Shown: positions 1 through 8,363, counted from the stretch's first letter. The stretch is 64,000 bases of DNA from Streptomyces sp. CC0208 (GCF_003443735.1 NZ_CP031969.1:7998001-8062000); one strand, 5' to 3'. The notes: generated by a model from the letters alone, not told the origin. Numbers and translations: made by a program.

Positions 1-280
1 GCACGTCGTAGTGGGCGTACAGCAGGACGGTCTTCGCTCCCTCCGGGCCGGGCAGGTAGCCGTACACGGACTGGGTGCCGTCCGGGGTGTCGAGCAGTGC
101 CACGTCCTGGAACCCCTCGGCGGTGAGCGCGTCCGCGACCCAGCGGGCGGCGGCCTCGCTCTCGCTCTTCGGGAACTGGTCGAAGTCCGCCACCGACTTG
201 AAGGCCACCAGTTCGGTGAGCTCCGCCCGCGCCCTCGGCATCAGCGAGGCGACGGTCTCGGCGACCGGATTCGACGACAT
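1..280 (-). CDS. M20 family metallopeptidase (dipeptidase type), partial
   Basis: Only the N-terminal 93 codons are present; the rest runs off the left edge. The reading frame starts at an ATG (278-280) preceded by an AGGAG ribosome site. The residues fit the start of an M20 dipeptidase/acylase: an amphipathic leader (MSSNPVAETVASLMPRAR), a substrate-side ELVAFKSVADFD segment, and at the edge the LLYAHYDV motif, whose His and Asp are the first metal ligands of M20 enzymes. Such proteins are cytosolic zinc peptidases that cleave dipeptides or N-acyl amino acids. The substrate cannot be told from this fragment. It is transcribed divergently from the flavoprotein gene at 414. Confidence 0.8.
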   Translation of the reverse strand, partial: MSSNPVAETVASLMPRARAELTELVAFKSVADFDQFPKSESEAAARWVADALTAEGFQDVALLDTPDGTQSVYGYLPGPEGAKTVLLYAHYDV

Positions 281-413
281 GGGCACGCTCCTGGTGGGTG
301 CGACGTTGTACCTGTGAGTGCCGTAGATCCTCCCACAGTGGTCTGTGGGCGGGCCCGCCGTAGGATGCGGGAGACAGGTGCGGCAACGGCTTGATCGGGA
401 GCAGCAGACCATC

Positions 414-1685
414 GTGAGCAGCGAGAACTCTTCGGCGGACGACTCTTCGGCGGACGGCGTGCAGGACGACGCGCAGCGGGTGTGGGACGTCGTCGTGGTG
501 GGGGCGGGCCCCGCGGGCGCCTCGGCCGCCTACGCGGCGGCGGTCGCGGGACGGCGTGTGCTGTTGCTGGAGAAAGCCGAGCTGCCGCGCTACAAGACGT
601 GCGGCGGCGGCATCATCGGTCCCTCGCGGGACGCGTTGCCGCCCGGCTTCGAGCTGCCGTTCCGGGACCGGGTGCACGCGGTCACGTTCTCGAACAACGG
701 CCGCTTCACGCGGACCCGGCGCTCCAAGCAGATGCTGTTCGGGCTGATCAACCGGCCCGAGTTCGACCAGCAGCTCGTCGAGCACGCCCAGAAGGCGGGC
801 GCCGAACTGCGCACCGGCGTCACCGTGCAGCGCGTCGAGCAGCACGGCTCGGCGGTGCCCGACCGGCGTACGGTCGCCGTGCTCCTCCAGGGCGGCGAGA
901 CGGTGCTCGCGCGGGCGGTCGTCGGTGCCGACGGCAGCGCCAGCCGGATAGGCGCGCATGTCGGGGTGAAGCTCGACCAGGTGGACCTCGGCCTGGAGGC
1001 GGAGATCCCGGTGCCGGAGACCGTCGCCGAGGACTGGAAGGGGCGGGTGCTCATCGACTGGGGCCCGATGCCCGGCAGTTACGGCTGGGTCTTCCCCAAG
1101 GGGGACACCCTGACGGTCGGGGTGATCTCGGCGCGAGGTGAAGGCGCGGCCACCAAGCGGTACTTGGAGGACTTCGTCGGGCGCCTCGGCCTCGCCGGGT
1201 TCGAACCGAGCATCTCCTCCGGCCACCTGACCCGCTGCCGTGCCGACGACTCGCCGCTCTCACGCGGGCGGGTGCTGGTGTGCGGTGACGCGGCGGGGCT
1301 CCTGGAGCCGTGGACCCGCGAGGGCATCTCCTTCGCGCTGCGTTCCGGGCGGCTCGCGGGGGAGTGGGCGGTCAGGATAGGGGAGGCACATGACGCGGTG
1401 GACGCCCGGCGCCAGGCGCTGAACTACGCGTTCGCCGTCAAGGCGGGTCTCGGCGTCGAGATGAGCGTCGGCAAGCGGATGCTGACGGCGTTCGAGCGCC
1501 GCCCCGGCCTGTTCCACGCGGCGCTGACGGGTTTCCGGCCCGCGTGGAACGCGTTCCGGGAGATCACCCAGGGCGCGACCTCGCTGGGCGAGCTGGTCCG
1601 GGGCCGGCCGATGGCCCAGCGGGCGCTGGCCGCGCTGGACCCGCGTCCCGCCGGGGCCCCCGAGGGCGGGGAGGTCAGCTCTTGA
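414..1685 (+). CDS. geranylgeranyl reductase family FAD-dependent oxidoreductase
   Basis: The product is a 423-residue flavoprotein of the geranylgeranyl reductase group, which saturates isoprenoid double bonds (menaquinone side chains, archaeal-type lipids). The N-terminus has the Rossmann FAD motif VVVGAGPAGASAA followed by LLLEK. Mid-protein there is VGADGSASRIG, then GSYGWVFPKGDTLTVGV, which is typical of this family, and the second FAD motif VCGDAAGLLEPWTREGI. I chose GTG at 414 (weak GGGAG upstream) because the FAD domain begins only about 20 residues later; an ATG at 345 would add an unconserved, non-coding-looking leader. Its 3' end overlaps the convergent oxidoreductase gene by 11 bases. 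The true substrate is unknown, with menaquinone a reasonable guess. Confidence 0.85.
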   Translation: MSSENSSADDSSADGVQDDAQRVWDVVVVGAGPAGASAAYAAAVAGRRVLLLEKAELPRYKTCGGGIIGPSRDALPPGFELPFRDRVHAVTFSNNGRFTRTRRSKQMLFGLINRPEFDQQLVEHAQKAGAELRTGVTVQRVEQHGSAVPDRRTVAVLLQGGETVLARAVVGADGSASRIGAHVGVKLDQVDLGLEAEIPVPETVAEDWKGRVLIDWGPMPGSYGWVFPKGDTLTVGVISARGEGAATKRYLEDFVGRLGLAGFEPSISSGHLTRCRADDSPLSRGRVLVCGDAAGLLEPWTREGISFALRSGRLAGEWAVRIGEAHDAVDARRQALNYAFAVKAGLGVEMSVGKRMLTAFERRPGLFHAALTGFRPAWNAFREITQGATSLGELVRGRPMAQRALAALDPRPAGAPEGGEVSS

Positions 1686-2124
1686 CCGTGATGCGGAAGA
1701 CGGGGTGGTCGGGCGCGATGCGGCGCAGGTCGGCGTCGGGGGAGTCGGGGCCGACTCCCTTGAAGAAGACGCCGACCTCGGCCTTCCAGCGCTTGAGGTA
1801 GGCGCGCAGGAGCGGGACCTTGTCGTCGTCGCCCACCTCGGTCGCGGTGAAGGCCTCCACGCGTTTGCCGAGGTGCAGTTCGCCGCCGCCGGCCGCGCGC
1901 ATGTTGTGCGTCCACTGGACATGGCCGCGTGGCGCCACCAGGTACTGCCGGCCGTCCACCGTCAGCAGGTTCACCGGGGTGGTCCGCCACTCGCCGCTCT
2001 TGCGGCCGCGCACGGCCAGGACACGGGAGCCCCAGACGCTGAGACCACGGCGGGTGAGCCAGGCCACCATGCGGTTGAAGACGTTGACCGTGAACCAGCC
2101 GGGCTTCTGGACGTGCGTGGACAC
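1675..2124 (-). CDS. nitroreductase/deazaflavin (F420)-dependent oxidoreductase, DDN family
   Basis: This 149-residue protein resembles the F420H2-dependent DDN (deazaflavin-dependent nitroreductase) family of split-barrel proteins. Supporting segments are N-terminal FNRMVAWLTRRGLSVWGSRVLAVRGRKSGEWRTTPVNLL, then YLVAPRGHVQWTHNMRAAGGGEL, where the W..N.RA pattern is the family hallmark. The start is GTG at 2124 with AAGGGGGG just upstream. It is divergent from a TetR regulator, and two copies of a palindromic operator lie in between, so it is very likely the repressed target. A role in reduction or detoxification of a small lipophilic compound is inferred from the family. Confidence 0.82.
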   Translation of the reverse strand: MSTHVQKPGWFTVNVFNRMVAWLTRRGLSVWGSRVLAVRGRKSGEWRTTPVNLLTVDGRQYLVAPRGHVQWTHNMRAAGGGELHLGKRVEAFTATEVGDDDKVPLLRAYLKRWKAEVGVFFKGVGPDSPDADLRRIAPDHPVFRITVKS

Positions 2125-2143
2125 GACGACCCCCCTTGTTTGA

Positions 2144-2215
2144 GAGAGCGGTGCTCTCGCTTTCGGTGCGACCAGTCTGCACGGATCGGCGACCCAAAGC
2201 AAGAGCGGTGCTCTC
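2144..2215. promoter_or_regulatory. twin TetR operator in divergent promoter
   Basis: Two near-identical palindromes share the core AGAGCGGTGCTCT: one at 2144-2158 (GAGAGC-GGT-GCTCTC, perfect six-base arms) and one at 2201-2215 (AAGAGCGGTGCTCTC). They are 57 bases apart. The first lies just before the oxidoreductase gene's ribosome site. The second lies upstream of a possible -10 (AACACT, 2244-2249) seven bases before the TetR ATG. This is the usual layout for a TetR protein repressing itself and its divergent neighbour. Confidence 0.75.
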
Positions 2216-2256
2216 GAATGTGTGCACTGCTCTGCTTCTGTGGAACACTGATCCGC

Positions 2257-2949
2257 ATGAGCACCGCACAAGGCGCCCGGGCCCGCGCCCGGATCGAAGT
2301 CACCGCCGCCATCAAGGACGAGGCGCGCCGGCAGCTCGCGGCGGGGGGCGCGGCGAAGCTCTCGCTGCGGGCCGTGGCACGCGAGCTGGGGATGGTCTCG
2401 TCGGCGCTGTACCGCTACTTCCCGAGCCGCGACGACCTGCTCACCGCGTTGATCATCGACGCGTACGACTCCCTGGGGGAGAGCGCGGAACGGGCGCACG
2501 AGCCTGTCGCGCAGGCGGCCCCGCAGGAGCGCTGGGTCGCGGTGTGCGAGGCGGTCCGCCGCTGGGCGCTCGGCCATCCGCACGAGTACGCCCTGATCTA
2601 CGGCTCTCCCGTCCCCGGCTACACCGCACCGCAGACCACCGTCCCGCCCGCCGCCCGCGTCGGCCTCCTCCTGATCGGCATCGTCCGCGACGCCCACTCC
2701 GGTCCGGGCGGCCTGGCGGAGCTGCCCGCAGTGCCCGAAGACCTGCACGGCGAGGCCGACCGCATCGCCGCCGACCTCGCCCCGGACCTCCCGGCCCCCG
2801 CGGCCGCGGCTCTCGTGGCGGCCTGGGCCCAGCTCTTCGGCCTGGTCGGCTTCGAACTCTTCGGCCAGTTCCACCGGGTGGTGGAGGAGCGGGAACCGTT
2901 CTTCCGGCATGCGGTACGGCAGCTGGGGCGAGGCGTGGGGCTCCGGTAG
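2257..2949 (+). CDS. TetR/AcrR family transcriptional regulator
   Basis: A 230-residue TetR-type repressor. The N-terminal helix-turn-helix reads KLSLRAVARELGMVSSALYRYFPSRDDLLTALI (about residues 30-65), with the characteristic YRYFPSRDDLL recognition region. The C-terminal part (WALGHPHEYALIYGSPVPGY, then LFGLVGFELFGQF) matches the WHG-type ligand domain found in many actinobacterial TetR proteins. The start ATG has no ribosome site but a -10-like AACACT seven bases upstream, suggesting a leaderless message. It probably regulates the divergent F420-type oxidoreductase through the twin palindromes at 2144-2215. Confidence 0.88.
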   Translation: MSTAQGARARARIEVTAAIKDEARRQLAAGGAAKLSLRAVARELGMVSSALYRYFPSRDDLLTALIIDAYDSLGESAERAHEPVAQAAPQERWVAVCEAVRRWALGHPHEYALIYGSPVPGYTAPQTTVPPAARVGLLLIGIVRDAHSGPGGLAELPAVPEDLHGEADRIAADLAPDLPAPAAAALVAAWAQLFGLVGFELFGQFHRVVEEREPFFRHAVRQLGRGVGLR

Positions 2950-3074
2950 GAGGCATCCGGGGAGGCGGTGACAGGACCGGGTCCCGCTGCCACTGTCGTA
3001 CTTCGCCGGGAGTAGGCGTGATCACCACGCTCGGGGGACGTCCTGGCCCGGCCGGGGCGTCTAGCGTGGCTGTC

Positions 3075-4310
3075 ATGGACGGTGAGCAGGGCGTGCGCGG
3101 GGGAGGTTCGCCGCGCTGGTGGCACGGGCCGCCGTGGTGGCGCGATGCCGGCGGCGACGGGCGCGGCGCCCGGTGGCCGTGGCCGTCCACCCTGGTGCTC
3201 ACGTTCTTCGTGCTCGGCGGGTCGAACTACGCGGCCCATCAGCAGGTCGGCGAGCGGGCCGCGCTCGATCCGTTCGCGCGGGCGCTGCTGGTGATCGGCT
3301 CCGGGCTGCTGCTGTGGCGGCATCGCCGGCCCGTGCTCGTCGTCTTCGGTACGGCGGCTGCCGCGATGCTGTACCTCGGGGCCGGGTATCCGTACGGGCC
3401 CGTGTTCCTCACCGTCGCCCTCGCCTGCTTCAGCGCCGTCGTGGCCGGACACCGCAAGGCCGCCTGGACCGCGCTCGGAATGCTGTGGGCCGGGCATGTC
3501 CTGGTGGCCCACTGGCTCTACCAGTGGCTGCCGCCGTCCAAGGACTCGGCCGCCCCCTGGGGGCAGGAGGGTGTGATCGCCGCCTGGGTCGTCGCCATCG
3601 TCGCCGTCTCGGAGCTGGCCCGGACCCGCCGTGAGCAGTGGGCCCGGGAGCGGGCCGAGCGGACCCGGGCCGCACAGCGGCGCGCCGACGAGGAGCGGCT
3701 GCGGATCGCCCGTGAACTGCACGACGTCCTCGCGCACAGCATCTCCGTCATCAACGTCCAGGCCGGCGTCGGCCTCGCCCTCCTCGACACCGACCCCGAA
3801 CAGGCCCGCACCGCGCTCAGCACCATCAAGGCCGCCAGCAAGGAGGCGCTCGGCGAGGTCCGCCAGGTGCTCGACACCCTGCGCACCCCCGGAGACGCGC
3901 CGCGCGCCCCCGCGCCGGGCCTCGACCGGCTGCCCGAGCTGGTGTCCCAGGCGGCCGGCGCGGGCCTCACGGTCGAGGTGGAGGGAACGGCGCCGGGGTT
4001 GCCGCCCGGCGCGGACCTCGCCGCCTTCCGGATCGTCCAGGAGGCGCTCACCAATGTCGTACGGCACTCGGGATCGCGGCACGCGCGCGTGCGACTCGAT
4101 CACGACACCGACGCGCTACGACTGCGTATCGACGACGACGGACCCGCGACCGGTGCCGACGCGGGCGGCAGCGGCAACGGTCTGGCCGGAATGCGGGAGC
4201 GGGCCGCCGCACTCGGTGGCACGATCGAGGCGGGGCCGCGCCCCGAGGGCGGGTTCCGGGTGCTCGCCGTACTGCCGCTCAAGGTGAAGGCCAAGGAGGA
4301 CGACCGGTGA
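3075..4310 (+). CDS. sensor histidine kinase, NarL-type two-component system
   Basis: A 411-residue membrane kinase. A short polar leader is followed by four to five hydrophobic segments (about residues 35-180, e.g. STLVLTFFVLGGSNYAA and VIAAWVVAIVAVSEL). The HisKA_3 phosphoacceptor box ERLRIARELHDVLAHS follows, with the phosphorylated His at about residue 216. A HATPase domain has AFRIVQEALTNVVRH and a GNGLAGMRERAAALGG G-box. The ATG at 3075 sits seven bases after TAGCGT (3062-3067), the layout of a leaderless Streptomyces promoter. The stop overlaps the response regulator start (GTGA), so the two are co-translated. The short extracytoplasmic loops suggest membrane or envelope sensing. Confidence 0.92.
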   Translation: MDGEQGVRGGGSPRWWHGPPWWRDAGGDGRGARWPWPSTLVLTFFVLGGSNYAAHQQVGERAALDPFARALLVIGSGLLLWRHRRPVLVVFGTAAAAMLYLGAGYPYGPVFLTVALACFSAVVAGHRKAAWTALGMLWAGHVLVAHWLYQWLPPSKDSAAPWGQEGVIAAWVVAIVAVSELARTRREQWARERAERTRAAQRRADEERLRIARELHDVLAHSISVINVQAGVGLALLDTDPEQARTALSTIKAASKEALGEVRQVLDTLRTPGDAPRAPAPGLDRLPELVSQAAGAGLTVEVEGTAPGLPPGADLAAFRIVQEALTNVVRHSGSRHARVRLDHDTDALRLRIDDDGPATGADAGGSGNGLAGMRERAAALGGTIEAGPRPEGGFRVLAVLPLKVKAKEDDR

Positions 4311-4972
4311 TCCGCGTACTGCTCGCCGACGACCAGTCGCTCGTGCGGGCCGGTTTCCGGGCCCTGCTCGACGCGCAGCCGGACATCGAGGTGGCGGGGG
4401 AGGCCCCGGACGGTGAGGCGGCGCTGCGCAAGGTGCGTGAACTGCGGCCGGACATCGTCCTGATGGACATCCGGATGCCGCTGCTCGACGGGCTCGCCGC
4501 GACCCGGCGCATCACCGAGGACACCGCCCTGAAAGAGGTGAAGGTGGTCATGCTCACCACCTTCGAGCTCGACGAGTACGTCTTCGAGGCGATCCGTTCC
4601 GGCGCCTCAGGGTTCCTGGTCAAGGACACCGAGCCGGAGGAACTCCTGCGCGCCGTACGGGCGGTGGTCGACGGCGACGCGCTCCTCTCGCCGGGGGTGA
4701 CCCGCCGTCTCATCGCCGAGTTCGCGGCCCGCTCCAAGGAGCCCGAGGCCGAAGGCGCCCTCGCCGGACTCACCGAGCGGGAACGGGAGGTGATGGCCCT
4801 GGTCGGCATCGGTCTGTCCAACGAGGAGATCGCCCGCCGCCTGGTCGTCAGCCCGCTCACCGCCAAGACCCACGTCAGCCGCACGATGGTCAAGCTGGGC
4901 GCCCGCGACCGCGCCCAACTGGTGGTCCTGGCCTATGAGTCGGGGTTGGTGCGGCCCGGCTGGCTGGGCTGA
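4307..4972 (+). CDS. response regulator, NarL/LuxR family
   Basis: A 221-residue partner of the upstream kinase. The receiver domain starts MIRVLLADDQSLVRAGF; the phosphorylated Asp is residue 54 in PDIVLMDIRMPLLDG, and the conserved Lys is in GFLVKD. The C-terminal LuxR helix-turn-helix reads LTEREREVMALVGIGLSNEEIARRLVVSPLTAKTHVS. The start is GTG at 4307, overlapping the kinase stop by four bases. The 3' end overlaps the convergent small membrane gene by 40 bases. Target genes cannot be deduced from the window. Confidence 0.93.
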   Translation: MIRVLLADDQSLVRAGFRALLDAQPDIEVAGEAPDGEAALRKVRELRPDIVLMDIRMPLLDGLAATRRITEDTALKEVKVVMLTTFELDEYVFEAIRSGASGFLVKDTEPEELLRAVRAVVDGDALLSPGVTRRLIAEFAARSKEPEAEGALAGLTEREREVMALVGIGLSNEEIARRLVVSPLTAKTHVSRTMVKLGARDRAQLVVLAYESGLVRPGWLG

Positions 4973-5220
4973 GGTCGCTCCCGCCGGAAGCGCACCAGCA
5001 CACTGATCACCCGGGCGACGAAGACCACGGGGGCGATCGTGAGCCCGGCCCGCAGCAGCAACGTCTCCACGGTGCCCGGCAGTTCGAACAGCAGCGCCGG
5101 TCCCGCCACCGCCCCGAACAGCACCGCCGCCGCGAACAGCGCGCTGCACAGCGCGTATCCGGTCTCGACGGTGGCGGCGTCCCGCGCCGCCTGGTTCCGG
5201 CGTCCCCCGTACGTCTCCAT
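4933..5220 (-). CDS. small membrane protein, DUF6332-like
   Basis: A 95-residue protein beginning METYGGRRNQAARDAATVETG, followed by two hydrophobic helices (YALCSALFAAAVLFGAVAGPALLFEL and AGLTIAPVVFVARVISVLV) and a basic tail. The size, the RDAATVE-GYAL leader and the helical hairpin resemble the Streptomyces DUF6332 family as I recall it; this assignment is from memory of the family pattern. The last 40 bases are antisense to the end of the response regulator gene. No function is known. Confidence 0.65.
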   Translation of the reverse strand: METYGGRRNQAARDAATVETGYALCSALFAAAVLFGAVAGPALLFELPGTVETLLLRAGLTIAPVVFVARVISVLVRFRRERPQPSQPGRTNPDS

Positions 5221-5241
5221 CCCCCGAGTCTCACAGCCGGA

Positions 5242-5273
5242 TGCCCGGCGGAGCAAGCAGGCTCCGCCGGGCA
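5242..5273 (-). terminator. terminator hairpin downstream of the MFS exporter
   Basis: Perfect 13-bp arms TGCCCGGCGGAGC and GCTCCGCCGGGCA flank a six-base loop. It lies 34 bases past the stop of the minus-strand exporter gene, in the gap before the small membrane protein. There is no U-tract, as is usual in Streptomyces. Confidence 0.7.
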
Positions 5274-5306
5274 CCCGGTGTCGGAGGAGGCGTCCCCCGG
5301 TGCGCG

Positions 5307-6797
5307 CTAGTCGTGTACGACCACGCGCTCCGTCTCCTCCAGGGAGGTGGACTTGGCGACGACCACGCTCTCCTGCCGACGCCTCACGCGCAGGCCGGTG
5401 AGCGAGATCAGCAGACCCAGGACCGCGATCCCGGTGACCACCGTCAGGGCGGGCAGATAGCTGTCGAGCACGGCCTGCGGGGACGCGCCCTCCCCGGGCG
5501 CGTTCGCTGTCAGGACCGCCGTCACCACGGCGAGGAACAGCGCGCCGCCCACCTGGACCGAGGTGTTGAGCAGACCCGAGACCATGCCCTGCTCGTGCTC
5601 GTCCACGCCGTTGGTGGCCTGGACGTTGAGCGACGGAAAGGTCAGCGCGAAGGCGGCGCCGACCAGCAGCATGGTCGGCAGGATCACCGCCGCGTAGACC
5701 GGGTCGAGGTCGATGCGCAGGAACAGCAGATAGCCGACGACCATCAGCGCGAAGCCCGCCACGATCAGCCGCGGGGTGCCGAACCGGTCGATGACCGTGC
5801 CGACCTTGGTCGCGGACAGGGCCACGAGCGCACCCGCCGGGAGGAAGGCCAGCGCGGTGTGCAGCGCCGACCAGCCGAGCAGTTGCTGCATGTAGAAGGT
5901 CACCAGGAACTGGAAGCCCATATAGCTGCCGAGGAACGTCAACGCGCCCAACTGGGCCCGTACTTGGGGTCCCGAGCGGAGCACGCCGAGCCGGATCAGC
6001 GGGTTCTGGCTGCGCCGCTCGACGGCCACGAAGGCGGCCAGCAGGGCGATCACGGCGACGAAGGACAGGAGCGTGCGGGCCGAACCCCATCCCGCTTCCG
6101 GTGCCTGGACCACCGTGAACACGAGCAGCAGCATCGAGGCGGTCCCGAGGACGGCGCCGGGGATGTCGTAGCCGCCGGTGCTCTGCTCGCGCTCACTGCG
6201 CGGCAGCAGCCTCAGACCGACGACGAGGGCGATCAGGGCGACGGGCGCGGGCAGCAGCATGGTGTAGCGCCAACTGGCCTCTGTGAGCAGGCCCGAGAAG
6301 ACCAGGCCCATCGAGTAGCCGGTGGCGCCGCAGGTGGTGTAGATGGACAACGCGCGGTTGCGCAGGGGGCCTTCGGCGAAGGTCGTGGTGATGATGGACA
6401 GGCCCGCGGGCGCGGTGAAGGCGGCGCTGAGGCCCTTGATGAAACGACTGGCGATCAGCAGCGGGCCCGAATCGGCGAGGCCGCCGAGGAGCGAGGCGAC
6501 CGCGAAGACTCCGAGGGCCACCAGGAAGACCTGGCGCCGGCCCAGCAGGTCGGCGGCCCGGCCGCCCAGGAGCAGGAGACCGCCGTAGCCGAGGATGTAG
6601 CCGCTGACGATCCATTGCAGCGTCGAGGTGGAAAGGCCCAGGTCGGCGCCGATGGACGGGAGCGCGACGCCGACCATGGAGACGTCGAGGGCGTCCAGGA
6701 ACATCGCGGCGCACAGCACCAGCAGGGTGCCCCAGAGCCTGGGTGTCCAGCGGACCGCTGAGGACGGGTCCGCGGGGGTGGTGAGCGGAGAGGTCAT
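5307..6797 (-). CDS. MFS drug:H+ antiporter, DHA2 (14-helix) type
   Basis: A 496-residue membrane transporter. The first helix carries the DHA motif FLDALDVSMVGVALPSIGADLG. The second contains STLQWIVSGYILGYGGLLLLGGRAADLLGRRQVFL, with the signature GGRAADLLGRR loop. Length and hydrophobic pattern fit the 14-helix EmrB/QacA group of multidrug or antibiotic exporters. The start ATG at 6795-6797 is the first in the frame after the promoter. The gene is divergent from a MarR regulator with a 27-bp dyad between them, so drug-responsive derepression is likely. The exported compound is unknown. Confidence 0.9.
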   Translation of the reverse strand: MTSPLTTPADPSSAVRWTPRLWGTLLVLCAAMFLDALDVSMVGVALPSIGADLGLSTSTLQWIVSGYILGYGGLLLLGGRAADLLGRRQVFLVALGVFAVASLLGGLADSGPLLIASRFIKGLSAAFTAPAGLSIITTTFAEGPLRNRALSIYTTCGATGYSMGLVFSGLLTEASWRYTMLLPAPVALIALVVGLRLLPRSEREQSTGGYDIPGAVLGTASMLLLVFTVVQAPEAGWGSARTLLSFVAVIALLAAFVAVERRSQNPLIRLGVLRSGPQVRAQLGALTFLGSYMGFQFLVTFYMQQLLGWSALHTALAFLPAGALVALSATKVGTVIDRFGTPRLIVAGFALMVVGYLLFLRIDLDPVYAAVILPTMLLVGAAFALTFPSLNVQATNGVDEHEQGMVSGLLNTSVQVGGALFLAVVTAVLTANAPGEGASPQAVLDSYLPALTVVTGIAVLGLLISLTGLRVRRRQESVVVAKSTSLEETERVVVHD

Positions 6798-6811
6798 GCC
6801 GAAGACACTAC

Positions 6812-6838
6812 ATGCGCATGCATCGAATGCAAGCGCAT
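6812..6838. promoter_or_regulatory. MarR operator dyad
   Basis: A 27-bp inverted repeat centred on 6825: left arm TGCGCATGCAT (6813-6823), spacer CGA, right arm ATGCAAGCGCA (6827-6837). Ten of eleven pairs match, with one further outer A-T pair. It lies 15 bases before the exporter ATG and about 33 bases before the -10 of the MarR gene, so one bound MarR dimer could repress both directions. Confidence 0.75.
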
Positions 6839-6883
6839 TTAATTCCGGTGCAATAATTCGTCTTCTCTGCTACGGTGCCGCGC

Positions 6884-7267
6884 ATGGTGGCGAAGAAGCC
6901 CGAGCGGGCACTCGCGGAGCAGTGGCGGGACATCCTCGCGCTGCACGCGCGCACGCAGTGCGAACTGGACCGCGCTCTCCATCAACACGGCCTGTGCGGC
7001 AGCGACTTCGAGGTGCTGGACGTCCTGGCCGACGGCGGCTGCGCCTACCGTGTGCAGGAGATCTCCGAGCGGGTCCATCTGAGTCAGAGCGCGCTGTCGC
7101 GGCTGATCGCCCGGCTGGAGAAGGACGGACTCGTCGAGCGCGGGATGTGCGCGGAGGACCGGCGGGGTGTACGCGTCTCGCTCACGGCCAAGGGGCGCGC
7201 GCTGCACCGTGACGCCCTGCCGGTGCAACGCTCGGTCCTCACCCGGATGTTGGAGGCATCCTCCTAG
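6884..7267 (+). CDS. MarR family transcriptional regulator
   Basis: A 127-residue winged-helix regulator. Sequence YRVQEISERVHLSQSALSRLIARLEKDGLVERGMCAEDRRGVRVSLTAKG is the canonical MarR recognition helix plus wing, with the DRRG motif. I prefer ATG at 6884 over GTG at 6875 because TACGGT (6871-6876) sits seven bases before it, the typical leaderless arrangement. It is divergent from the DHA2 exporter and probably represses it until an antibiotic-like ligand binds. Confidence 0.9.
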   Translation: MVAKKPERALAEQWRDILALHARTQCELDRALHQHGLCGSDFEVLDVLADGGCAYRVQEISERVHLSQSALSRLIARLEKDGLVERGMCAEDRRGVRVSLTAKGRALHRDALPVQRSVLTRMLEASS

Positions 7268-7368
7268 ACCACGTCGGACTTCTCCCGCCACAGCCCGGCG
7301 ACCGACCCGTCCAGCCCCGCCCCCGCCCCCGGTCACCGACCCCGCGCGTGGCCGCTGCCGCCGCCGGG

Positions 7369-8325
7369 CTACCAGTCGCGGGCGGCTTGCAGCAGGTGGT
7401 CCCGGGTCAGTGCCACGTGGGGGTTGCCGGAGGTGCCGGGGCGTTGTACCAGGAAGGCCGTGTTGATGGGCGGGTCGTCGGGGTCGTGCAGCAGGGCCAG
7501 TGCGCCCGACGCCAGCTCCCCGGCGCACAGATAGCGGGGGAGCACGGTGAATCCGGATCCCCCGACCACTGCGGCCTTCACGCCGTTCAGGTCGGGCATG
7601 GTGAGGGCCGGCTGCCGTACCAGGCGTCGGCCGAAGACGTGCCGCCAATAGCGCCGCACGATCGGCAGGTCCTCGGCATAGGCGATGAGCGGGACGCCGT
7701 GCAGCGCGGCCGCGAGGTGTTCCGGTGCGCCGATCCGCCGGGCCCAGGCGGGGGCGGCGACCAGGACGAACTCCTCGTCGTTGAGCGGCAGGGCCGTGAG
7801 CGTGCGGCCGCGTGGCCGGAACGTGGCGATCACCAGGTCGTGGCGGCCCGCGCGCAGGTCGTCCAGGAGCGGTTCGGTCAGACCCGGCGTGATGCGCAGC
7901 CGTACGCCCCTTTCCACCAGGTGCGCGAGCCCGGGCAGGACGCACCGGGACAGCAACTCGGCCGGGCCGGCCAGGTGCACCGGCTCGGCCGGGCCGTCCT
8001 CCGCGCTTCCGGTGGCCCCCGCCACCGCGGCGAGCGAGTCCAGGGGCTGCACGATCCGGGCGGCGAGCTCGTCCGCGTACGGCGCCGGGGTCACACCCCG
8101 CGCCCGGCGCTCGAACAGCTCGCGGCCCAACTGCCGTTCCAGAGTGCGGATCTGCGTGGTGACCGTGGGCTGGGACAGACCGAGGAGACGGGCCCCGGCG
8201 GTGAAGGAACCGGTGCGGTACACGCTCAGGAAGGTCCGCAGCAGGTTCAGGTCGAGCGGCACCCCGACGGCCGGCCCCGACCCCGCGTCCTCGGAGCCAT
8301 TGGTGTTCCTATCCCTCATATGCAT
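7369..8325 (-). CDS. LysR family transcriptional regulator
   Basis: A 318-residue LysR-type regulator (316 if the second ATG at 8317-8319 is used). The helix-turn-helix is DLNLLRTFLSVYRTGSFTAGARLLGLSQPTVTTQIRTLERQLGRELFERR (about residues 24-73), followed by the two-lobed ligand domain. It is divergent from the DJ-1/PfpI gene, with a CTAT-N9-ATAG dyad in the 44-base gap, which suggests the adjacent gene is its target. The inducer is unknown. Confidence 0.92.
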   Translation of the reverse strand: MHMRDRNTNGSEDAGSGPAVGVPLDLNLLRTFLSVYRTGSFTAGARLLGLSQPTVTTQIRTLERQLGRELFERRARGVTPAPYADELAARIVQPLDSLAAVAGATGSAEDGPAEPVHLAGPAELLSRCVLPGLAHLVERGVRLRITPGLTEPLLDDLRAGRHDLVIATFRPRGRTLTALPLNDEEFVLVAAPAWARRIGAPEHLAAALHGVPLIAYAEDLPIVRRYWRHVFGRRLVRQPALTMPDLNGVKAAVVGGSGFTVLPRYLCAGELASGALALLHDPDDPPINTAFLVQRPGTSGNPHVALTRDHLLQAARDW

Positions 8326-8329
8326 GAGC

Positions 8330-8363
8330 CTATTGGATTTCTATAGCAGGGCAGGGCTACGGT
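8330..8363. promoter_or_regulatory. LysR-type dyad and leaderless promoter of the DJ-1 gene
   Basis: CTAT (8330-8333) and ATAG (8343-8346) form an inverted repeat with a nine-base spacer, like LysR recognition sites. TACGGT at 8358-8363 is a good -10 for the plus-strand gene, six bases before its ATG, implying a leaderless transcript. The dyad would sit at about -40 to -24, an activator or repressor position. Confidence 0.5.

Noticed and set aside
345..413. N-terminal extension of the geranylgeranyl-reductase-like gene from ATG 345
   Set aside because: The added 23 residues are basic, unconserved-looking and overlap the promoter region; GTG 414 fits the family start.
5241..6761. Long plus-strand open frame opposite the DHA2 exporter
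   Set aside because: It is the antisense shadow of a clearly recognisable transporter; its translation is compositionally odd (Gln/Arg/Gly-rich) with no domain.
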